Positions 57,993 through 64,000 of a stretch of DNA of 64,000 bases are shown in pieces. The DNA is taken from assembly GCA_031295385.1 (NCBI GenBank), contig JAUMOL010000011.1, forward strand, positions 7,211 through 71,210, in the 5' to 3' direction. The translations under genes were made by a program, and so were the position numbers. Origin of the DNA: Collinsella sp. GTDB taxonomy: Bacteria > Actinomycetota > Coriobacteriia > Coriobacteriales > Coriobacteriaceae. The notes below the pieces were generated by a model. The model searched no databases and had not been told where the DNA came from. It worked only from the letters and a program-made list of their open reading frames with translations. Position 1 is the first letter of the stretch. The number at the start of each line of letters is the position of its first letter.

Positions 57993-58841
57993 ATGCCAAG
58001 CTGGAACATTCATATCGCTCAGACGGAGCGTTTGCTGGAGCGCACCGGTGCGCTTGCCAATAGCGTGCGCGACCGCAATGCCTTTTTGTTTGGCTGCGTG
58101 GTTCCGGATATCTTCGTGGGCTATATGGTCCCTGGCATCGCCGATCCCATCCCGTACCGCTTTACGCACTTTGCAAAGCCCGAGCCTATCCCTAAGCCTC
58201 GTGAGCATGAGTTCTGGGATACCTATGTGGCACCGTTGCTTAAAAGTTCGCCCACCGGTGCGCCAGCCGCGGCGACCTCGATTATCGAGGAGCGCGAGCG
58301 ACTGAATCGCGTGCACTATCCCCAGCGCTACAGGGATGCCGAGCCGGTTGTCGGTCCCGGCGCTCGTGAGTTCTCGCTTGCGTCCGAGGACGTGGCGCAG
58401 TCGTTGCTCGATTTGACGCTGGGTGTCTGGTCGCATCTGGTGGCCGATACCGTGTGGAATACGCGCGTGAATCAGTACCTGGAGGCGCACGGCGGCAAGC
58501 CGTGCGAGGAATTCCGCATTAAAAAGCAAGGCGACTTTGACTGGTTTGGCAAGACGCTCGGCATTGTTTCGATTCCGCGTGCGACCGATCGCCTGTATAC
58601 CGCTGCGACGCGTTTTGGGCAGTATCCCATCCATAAGGAGTATGTGCTCAAGACCATCGGCGTTATGCACGAGATCGTGCGCGAAAACCCCGGCGAGCCC
58701 GACCATCCGCCATACCGCCTGCTGACCGAGGAATTCTTCGACGAAACGTTTACCGAGGTCATCGAGCTAACTGAGGCGGGATTTGCCGCCCGCGTCGCAT
58801 CACCCGGTGTGCCCGCTCTGCCCCTGATCGCTAGCTGTTAG
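57993..58841 (+). CDS. Zinc-dependent phospholipase C-like protein
   Basis: A 282-residue soluble protein. The start PSWNIHIAQTERLLERTG and RNAFLFGCVVPDIFVGYM (about residues 28-45), with HVA-like His and PDI Asp positions, fit the Zn_dep_PLPC family, in which His and Asp bind zinc. TRVNQYLEAHGG and VWSHLVADTVWNTRVN (about 155-170) give further His/Asp. No signal peptide is visible, unlike secreted phospholipases, so the substrate is probably internal and unknown. ATG 57993 is preferred, with GGGGGT 4-5 nt upstream; ATG 57981 is an alternative. Confidence 0.7.
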   Translation: MPSWNIHIAQTERLLERTGALANSVRDRNAFLFGCVVPDIFVGYMVPGIADPIPYRFTHFAKPEPIPKPREHEFWDTYVAPLLKSSPTGAPAAATSIIEERERLNRVHYPQRYRDAEPVVGPGAREFSLASEDVAQSLLDLTLGVWSHLVADTVWNTRVNQYLEAHGGKPCEEFRIKKQGDFDWFGKTLGIVSIPRATDRLYTAATRFGQYPIHKEYVLKTIGVMHEIVRENPGEPDHPPYRLLTEEFFDETFTEVIELTEAGFAARVASPGVPALPLIASC

Positions 58842-58977
58842 CCGGCCGGCTTGACGGTGAACAGTTCATCCCAATTGACCAACAGCTCCCGCCGCAGGGC
58901 GTCTTCGGTGGTGCGCTCGGCATCGGAGAGGCTTGCGACTGAACGCAAATCGATGAAGCGGCATATGAAGAAGGTCT
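58842..58977 (-). other. Possible remnant reading frame between pyk terminator and phospholipase gene
   Basis: The minus strand stays open to a stop at 58838-58840, ending WDELFTVKPAG and containing ASLSDAERTTEDALRRELLVN, which looks protein-like in composition. No ATG or GTG start lies in frame after the pyk terminator; only a TTG near 58942 would give about 34 residues. It may be the tail of a decayed gene. Confidence 0.25.
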
Positions 58978-59016
58978 TAAAAAGGGCCCGGAAGGCAATG
59001 CCTTCCGGGCCCTTTG
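58978..59016 (-). terminator. Terminator of pyk
   Basis: On the minus strand AAAGGGCCCGGAAGGC pairs with GCCTTCCGGGCCCTTT around a 3-nt loop, followed by TTAAG. It lies 28 nt after the pyk stop. Confidence 0.9.
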
Positions 59017-59043
59017 CAATGCAAATCTGCTTGCAAGTACGAT

Positions 59044-60504
59044 TTAGCGCACCTGAGCGACGTAAGCGACGTTGGTCGAGGAGACCTTGTCCTCGAGCTG
59101 GACGCTCATGCGGGGATCGCCGGCGGTAGCGACGGTCAAATCGCCAGTCTTGACGTAGCCGAGCTCCTTAGCGGTCTCGATCGCCTTGACGATCGTGCCG
59201 TTGACGGTGCCCTGGGTAATCTCGGCCTGGTGCGGGATGACGCCCCAGTACATGATCATCTGCTGGACGGCCCACTCGTGGCGGGAGAACGCGCAGATCG
59301 GCATGTTGGGACGGAAGTGCGAGATCAGGCGAGCGGTACGACCGGTGGTCGTCGGCACGGTGATGCACTTGGCGCCAACGGTGGTGGCCATGTTCACAGC
59401 GGACATACCCACAACGTTGTTGACGACGCGGGTGCCGTGAGCGTCAGCCGGAACCTCGAGCGGAGCGTGAGCCGGGAGGTACTTCTCGGTCTCGAGAGCG
59501 ATGCTGGCCTGCATCTTGACGGCCTCGACCGGGTACTTACCGGCAGCGGACTCGCCAGAGAGCATGACGGCGTCGGTGCCGTCGTAGATGGCGTTAGCGA
59601 CGTCGGCAACCTCGGCGCGCGTCGGGCGCGGGTTCTGCTGCATGGAGTCGAGCATCTGCGTAGCGGTGATAACGGGCTTGTAGGCCGCGTTGCACTTGGC
59701 GATGATCTCCTTCTGGATGTGCGGAACGAGCTCGGGCTTGATCTCGATGCCCAGGTCGCCACGGGCGACCATGATGCCGTCGGAAGCCTCGAGAATCTCG
59801 TCGAAGTTCTCGACGCCCAGGGCGCACTCGATCTTCGGGAAGATCGTCACGTGCTCGCCACCGTTCTCGCGGCAAAGCTTGCGGATGCCGCGGACGGACT
59901 CGCCGTCACGGATGAAGGAAGCGGCGATGTAGTCGATGTTCTCGGTCAGGCCAAAGAGGATGTCCTGACGATCGCGCTCGGTGATGGCGGGCAGAGAGAT
60001 GTTGACGTTGGGCATGTTGACGCCCTTGCGCTCGCCGATCAGGCCGTCGTTCTTAACGACGCAGGTCATGTCCTGGCCGTCGACGGACTCGACCTCGAGG
60101 GCAACCAGGCCGTCATCGATCAGGATGAGGGAGCCCTTCTCGACCTCGGAGGGCAGGGCCAGGTAGTCGAGGGAGATGTGCTCAGCGGTGCCGTGGAAAT
60201 CCTCGGACGTGGGCTGAGCGGTGACGACGATCTTGTCGCCGGTCTTGACGGCAACCTTCTTGCCGTCGACCAGAAGGCCGGTGCGGACCTCGGGGCCCTT
60301 GGTGTCGAGCAGGATGCCGACGGGCAGACCGAGCTCCTTGGAAATACGACGGACGCGCTCGATGCGACCGTGGTGCTCGTCGTAGGATCCGTGCGAGAAG
60401 TTAAAACGGGCGACGTTCATGCCCGCCTTGATCATCTCACGGATGGTCTCGTCGCTATCGCAGGCGGGACCCATGGTGCATACAATCTTAGTGCGCTTGT
60501 ACAT
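59044..60504 (-). CDS. pyk: Pyruvate kinase
   Basis: A 486-residue glycolytic enzyme that makes pyruvate and ATP from phosphoenolpyruvate and ADP. It begins YKRTKIVCTMGPACDSDE. NVARFNFSHGSYDEH (about residues 30-44), LLDTKGPEVRTG (about 66-77), GIMVARGDLGIEI (about 243-255) and the catalytic-site region VITATQMLDSMQQNPRPTRAE (about 278-298) are conserved. The C-terminal domain ends normally, without the extra phosphohistidine domain found in Bacillus. A TATAAT -10 on this strand lies at 60574-60569. It is single and divergent from the P-ATPase. Confidence 0.97.
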   Translation of the reverse strand: MYKRTKIVCTMGPACDSDETIREMIKAGMNVARFNFSHGSYDEHHGRIERVRRISKELGLPVGILLDTKGPEVRTGLLVDGKKVAVKTGDKIVVTAQPTSEDFHGTAEHISLDYLALPSEVEKGSLILIDDGLVALEVESVDGQDMTCVVKNDGLIGERKGVNMPNVNISLPAITERDRQDILFGLTENIDYIAASFIRDGESVRGIRKLCRENGGEHVTIFPKIECALGVENFDEILEASDGIMVARGDLGIEIKPELVPHIQKEIIAKCNAAYKPVITATQMLDSMQQNPRPTRAEVADVANAIYDGTDAVMLSGESAAGKYPVEAVKMQASIALETEKYLPAHAPLEVPADAHGTRVVNNVVGMSAVNMATTVGAKCITVPTTTGRTARLISHFRPNMPICAFSRHEWAVQQMIMYWGVIPHQAEITQGTVNGTIVKAIETAKELGYVKTGDLTVATAGDPRMSVQLEDKVSSTNVAYVAQVR

Positions 60505-60945
60505 TCAGACCTCCATCTGACATCGTCTTGCGCTGATAGATAAACCATAAGAAATAAAACTGAGTTGATTATAACGAAATGGCGACCGAATACCCCAAAA
60601 AATCGACCGTATGCCGAATTAGAAGTTCATTTTTTGCGGAAAAACGGTATATGCAAAAACTTTACCAACCGTTCTAACCGCTGCTATCTGGGCGATATTT
60701 CAGTTTGATGATGCGCCGAAGAAAAAACGTTTTATCAATGTTGAGCATCACACGGCCTGCACCGTTGCTTATGGACCATATTTCCAAATGGATTGTTTTG
60801 GCTAGACGCGTTGCTTTGGGGTACCATAGCTCCACTATCAACTGCCGCTCAGCACGGCAGCCTTGATGAGCCCTTGCCCTTCTCCTGGGAATTATGATCG
60901 GGCATCAATCTGCTGAGTGGCCCGAATCCCAGGAGGGGACTCTAT
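60505..60945. promoter_or_regulatory. Divergent promoter region of pyk and the P-type ATPase
   Basis: A 440-nt AT-rich gap. For pyk, TATAAT at 60574-60569 on the minus strand. For the ATPase, TTGGCT (60798-60803) and TACCAT (60822-60827), spaced by 18 nt. Between them, GACCGAAT (60583) and GACCGTATGCCGAAT (60606-60620) are partial repeats that could be regulator sites. The leader of the ATPase (60830-60945) has a GCCGCTCAGCACGGC hairpin but no known riboswitch was recognised. Confidence 0.5.
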
Positions 60946-63627
60946 ATGCAAAAGGAATACCTGTCCGCCGCGGCGGAGGTGCTCAGCGACCAGGGTGTCG
61001 ATGAGAACCTCGGCCTGAGCGACGACGAGGCGTCGTCGCGCCTCGCTAAGACAGGCCCTAACAAGCTCGAGGAAGCCGAGAAGACGCCGCTGTGGAAGCG
61101 TTTCTTTGAGCAGATGGCCGATCCCATGGTCATCATGCTGATCGTTGCCGCCGTCATCAGTGCGCTCACGGGCATGGTCAAGGGCGAGCCCGACTTTGCC
61201 GATGTCGTCATTATCATGTTCGTCGTTATCGTCAACTCGGTGCTGGGCGTGGTCCAGGAAGCCAAGAGCGAAGAAGCCCTCGAGGCCCTGCAGGAGATGA
61301 GCGCGGCGCAGTCCAAGGTGCTGCGCGACGGTAAGCTCGTGCACCTGCCGAGTGCCGAGCTCGTGCCCGGCGACGTGATCATGCTCGAGGCGGGCGACTC
61401 CGTCCCGGCCGACTGCCGCGTGCTCGAGAGCGCTACGATGAAGATCGAAGAGGCCGCCCTTACCGGCGAGTCCGTGCCCGTCGAGAAGCATGCCAACGTG
61501 ATCGAGCTCGCCGCGGGCACCGATGACGTGCCGCTCGGCGACCGCAAGAACATGTGCTATATGGGTTCCACCGTTGTGTACGGCCGTGGTCGCGCCGTCG
61601 TGGTCGGCACCGGCATGAACACCGAGATGGGCAAGATTGCCGGCGCCCTGGCCGAGGCCAAGGAAGAGCTCACGCCGCTGCAGGTGAAGCTCGCCGAGCT
61701 CAGCCGCATCCTTACCATTATGGTTATCGTCATCTGCGTCGTCATCTTTGGCGTCGACATCATCCGTCACGGCGTGGGCAACGTCCTCACCGACCCGACT
61801 GCCCTGCTCGACACCTTTATGGTCGCCGTCTCGCTTGCCGTCGCCGCCATCCCCGAGGGCCTGGTCGCCGTCGTGACCATCGTGCTTTCGCTCGGCGTGA
61901 CCAAGATGGCCAAGCGCCAGGCGATCATCCGCAAGCTTTCTGCCGTCGAGACCCTTGGCTGCACGCAGACCATCTGCTCCGACAAGACCGGCACCCTTAC
62001 CCAGAACAAGATGACCGTCGTCAAGCACGAGCTCGCTGCGCCCAAGGAGAAGTTCCTGGCCGGTATGGCACTGTGCTCCGATGCCCAGTGGGACGAGGAA
62101 CTGGGCGAGGCCGTGGGCGAGCCGACCGAGTGTGCACTCGTCAACGATGCCGGCAAGGCTGGTCTTACTGGCCTGACTGCCGAGCACCCGCGCGTGGGCG
62201 AGGCCCCGTTCGACTCGGGCCGTAAGATGATGTCTGTGGTCGTCGAGACCCTGGACGGCGAGTACGAGCAGTACACCAAGGGCGCGCCCGACGTGGTGAT
62301 TGGTCTGTGCACCCATATCTACGAGGGCGAAAAGGTCGTCCCCCTGACCGAGGAGCGTCGCGCCGAGCTCGTGGCCGCCAACAAGGCCATGGCCGACGAG
62401 GCCCTGCGCGTGCTGGCGCTGGCAAGCCGCACTTACACCGAGGTCCCGAGCGACTGCAGCCCCGCTGCGCTCGAGCACGACCTGGTCTTCTGCGGCCTAT
62501 CCGGCATGATTGACCCTGTCCGCCCCGAGGTCGCCGACGCCATCCGCGAGGCCCACGATGCCGGTATTCGCACCGTCATGATCACGGGCGACCATATCGA
62601 CACCGCCGTGGCCATTGCCAAGCAGCTGGGAATCGTCACCGATCGCAGCCATGCCATCACCGGTGCCGACCTCGATCGCATGAGCGACGAGGAGCTCGAC
62701 GCGCACATCGAGGACTACGGCGTGTACGCTCGCGTCCAGCCCGAGCACAAGACCCGCATCGTCGAGGCCTGGAAGTCGCGCGACCAGATCGTGGCCATGA
62801 CGGGCGACGGCGTCAACGACGCCCCGTCCATCAAGCGCGCCGACATCGGCGTGGGCATGGGCATCACCGGCACCGACGTCACCAAGAACGTTGCCGACAT
62901 GGTGCTTGCCGACGACAACTTCGCCACCATCATCGGTGCTTGCGAAGAGGGCCGTCGCATCTACGACAATATCCGCAAGGTCATCCAGTTCCTGCTTTCG
63001 GCTAACCTTGCCGAGGTGTTCTCGGTGTTTATCGCCACGCTCATCGGCTTTACCATCTTCCAGCCGGTGCAGCTGCTGTGGGTGAACCTGGTCACCGACT
63101 GCTTCCCCGCGCTCGCGCTGGGCATGGAGGATGCCGAGGGCGACATCATGAAGCGCAAGCCGCGCAACGCCAAGGACGGCGTCTTTGCCGGTAATATGGG
63201 CCTGGACTGTGTGGTCCAGGGCTTGATCATCACTGTGCTGGTGCTGGCGAGCTTCTTTGTGGGCGTGTACTTTGACATGGGCTACATCCACATCGCCGAT
63301 ATGATCGCCGGCAATGCCGACGAGGAAGGCGTGATGATGGCTTTCATCACGCTCAACATGGTCGAGATTTTCCACTGCTTCAATATGCGCAGCCGTCGTG
63401 CGTCGCTGTTTAGCATGAAGAAGCAGAACAAGTGGCTGTGGGCTTCGGCCGCGCTGGCGCTGGTGCTGACGGTGATCGTGACCGTGCAGCCGACGCTTGC
63501 CGAGATGTTCTTTGGCCCCGTGACGCTTGAGCTCAAGGGCGTTATCGCCGCGCTGGGCTTGGCCTTCCTGATCATCCCGCTGATGGAGATCTACAAGGCG
63601 ATCATGCGCGCGGTCGAGAAGGAGTAA
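60946..63627 (+). CDS. Calcium-type P-type ATPase (type II cation transporter)
   Basis: An 893-residue membrane pump. An N-terminal cation-ATPase domain precedes M1-M2; the actuator has ALTGESVPVEK (about residues 174-184). M4 contains AAIPEGLVAVV (about 301-311), the Pro-Glu-Gly-Leu of calcium pumps. The phosphorylated Asp lies in CSDKTGTLTQNK (about 345-356). TGDGVNDAP (about 620-628) is the hinge, M5 carries NLAEVFSVF and M6 NLVTDCFPALALG (about 710-722). The fit is closest to SERCA/PMCA-type Ca2+ exporters, although Mn2+ transport cannot be excluded. GGAGGGG lies 8-9 nt before the ATG. Confidence 0.93.
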   Translation: MQKEYLSAAAEVLSDQGVDENLGLSDDEASSRLAKTGPNKLEEAEKTPLWKRFFEQMADPMVIMLIVAAVISALTGMVKGEPDFADVVIIMFVVIVNSVLGVVQEAKSEEALEALQEMSAAQSKVLRDGKLVHLPSAELVPGDVIMLEAGDSVPADCRVLESATMKIEEAALTGESVPVEKHANVIELAAGTDDVPLGDRKNMCYMGSTVVYGRGRAVVVGTGMNTEMGKIAGALAEAKEELTPLQVKLAELSRILTIMVIVICVVIFGVDIIRHGVGNVLTDPTALLDTFMVAVSLAVAAIPEGLVAVVTIVLSLGVTKMAKRQAIIRKLSAVETLGCTQTICSDKTGTLTQNKMTVVKHELAAPKEKFLAGMALCSDAQWDEELGEAVGEPTECALVNDAGKAGLTGLTAEHPRVGEAPFDSGRKMMSVVVETLDGEYEQYTKGAPDVVIGLCTHIYEGEKVVPLTEERRAELVAANKAMADEALRVLALASRTYTEVPSDCSPAALEHDLVFCGLSGMIDPVRPEVADAIREAHDAGIRTVMITGDHIDTAVAIAKQLGIVTDRSHAITGADLDRMSDEELDAHIEDYGVYARVQPEHKTRIVEAWKSRDQIVAMTGDGVNDAPSIKRADIGVGMGITGTDVTKNVADMVLADDNFATIIGACEEGRRIYDNIRKVIQFLLSANLAEVFSVFIATLIGFTIFQPVQLLWVNLVTDCFPALALGMEDAEGDIMKRKPRNAKDGVFAGNMGLDCVVQGLIITVLVLASFFVGVYFDMGYIHIADMIAGNADEEGVMMAFITLNMVEIFHCFNMRSRRASLFSMKKQNKWLWASAALALVLTVIVTVQPTLAEMFFGPVTLELKGVIAALGLAFLIIPLMEIYKAIMRAVEKE

Positions 63628-63639
63628 GTTAACCTGTCC

Positions 63640-63728
63640 GGGCCCGCCCCTGCGTGTTTTCTTCTTCGCTGGTCCTCGCGCTTCGCGCTGCGGGATCGCT
63701 CAGAAGAAAACACTCCCGGGGCGGGCCC
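63640..63728. repeat. Long inverted repeat after the P-ATPase
   Basis: GGGCCCGCCCC...TGTTTTCTTCT (63640-63665) is complementary, with small changes, to AGAAGAAAACACTCCC...GGGCCC (63702-63728). An inner GCGCTTCGCGC hairpin lies near the centre. It may end transcription but has no T-run. Confidence 0.65.
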
Positions 63729-63784
63729 TGTGGTATCCTTGCTGGCTTTCTCGCGCGCGGATGAAAAAGGGCTGAGGGAAAGTT

Positions 63785-63962
63785 TGTGAGCTGGTCGGGC
63801 TTTGCCCGGCCAGCTCTATTCAAGACTTTAGTCCGCTGGCCGCGCAGCGGCCAGCTTTGAACCACCCGCTACGCGGGTGGAGACAAACGGCTTTACAAAG
63901 CCACCCCTCCGACCGATATTGACGATTGTTCAGGCCGTCAAGAATTCGAGTCGAAGGGGTGG
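63785..63962 (+). mobile_element. Left part of an IS200/IS605-family element with end hairpins and leader
   Basis: Ahead of tnpA are hairpins GAGCTGGTCGGGC/GCCCGGCCAGCTC (63788-63816) and CCACCCGC/GCGGGTGG (63862-63880), the second a good candidate for the left-end hairpin bound by the transposase. CCACCCCTCCGAC (63901-63913) pairs with GTCGAAGGGGTGG (63950-63962), which contains the tnpA ribosome binding site. The exact left end is not determined. Confidence 0.55.
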
Positions 63963-63967
63963 TCGCC

Positions 63968-64000
63968 ATGGCCCAGAAGGCCTACAGCCTTTCCCACACG
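63968..64000 (+). CDS. tnpA: IS200/IS605-family transposase TnpA, N-terminus only (cut by window edge)
   Basis: Eleven codons, MAQKAYSLSHT, are visible. This matches the start of Y1-transposases of the IS200 group, whose N-terminus commonly reads KAYSLSHTKW. The enzyme is a small single-strand DNA transposase using one catalytic Tyr and a His-x-His pair, both beyond the edge. AAGGGGTGG provides a ribosome binding site 5-6 nt upstream, locked in the leader hairpin. Whether a tnpB follows cannot be seen. Confidence 0.7.
   Translation, partial: MAQKAYSLSHT

Noticed and set aside
58831..59019. Small minus-strand gene of 62 codons after pyk
   Set aside because: It runs through the pyk terminator hairpin and lacks a ribosome binding site; the neighbouring frame looks more protein-like but has no proper start.

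Overview
The window looks like a chromosome segment of a Coriobacteriia gut bacterium, most probably Collinsella or a close relative. The grounds are very high GC coding sequence, several mannose-family PTS and SIS-domain deglycase genes under GntR/UTRA control, a T-box on pheST, small actinobacterial-style housekeeping genes, and intergenic spaces filled with palindromic repeats. The species assignment is inference; no 16S gene is present.

Layout. 0.1-8.1 kb: an ATP-grasp enzyme, mfd, a PAP2 phosphatase, a threonine-aldolase-like enzyme and a GNAT acetyltransferase. 8.5-16.6 kb: a divergent GntR regulator and SIS deglycase, an EamA transporter, then a PTS operon (EIIAB fusion, EIIC, EIID), a second SIS deglycase and a HAD phosphatase. 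16.9-24.6 kb: a YitT protein, a GntR regulator, an IS110-family element, recQ, another GntR regulator and a third SIS deglycase. 25.0-33.5 kb: an LDH-family dehydrogenase, metA, an AbiEi/nuclease-like protein between two repeat copies, a 5-formyl-THF cyclo-ligase, a hicAB toxin-antitoxin pair and an M16C metalloprotease. 33.7-38.5 kb: the second PTS locus (GntR, EIIA, EIIB, SIS, EIIC, EIID). 38.9-43.7 kb: an accessory stretch (AlbA_2 regulator, HNH endonuclease, zinc-ribbon protein, DUF5710 protein) ending at tRNA-Val. 44.0-50.7 kb: an EamA transporter, a DUF4012 protein, glmM and an M32 carboxypeptidase. 50.9-55.0 kb: a T-box with pheS and pheT. 55.1-57.9 kb: a nickel/cobalt ECF transporter behind a NikR-like operator. 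58.0-63.6 kb: a zinc-dependent phospholipase C-like protein, pyk and a calcium-type P-ATPase. The right edge cuts into an IS200/IS605 tnpA.

How the genes fit together. Four FrlB/GfrE/GfrF-like SIS proteins, four GntR/UTRA regulators and two complete mannose-type PTS permeases point to uptake and phosphorylation of Amadori-type sugar-amine compounds (such as fructoselysine or glucoselysine), followed by cleavage of the 6-phosphates. No FrlD-type kinase is seen, as expected if the PTS phosphorylates during transport. Substrates are inferred from family and cannot be read from sequence.

The most unusual non-coding signals are: a roughly 165-nt element present twice (18878-19042 and 48897-49063), whose stems have changed in a compensating way between copies while the joining segments are conserved; at least eight families of palindromic intergenic repeats; an IS110/IS1111-type element with sub-terminal inverted repeats and a long non-coding tail; and a cluster of CGAGAGAT boxes in front of an AlbA_2/winged-helix regulator.
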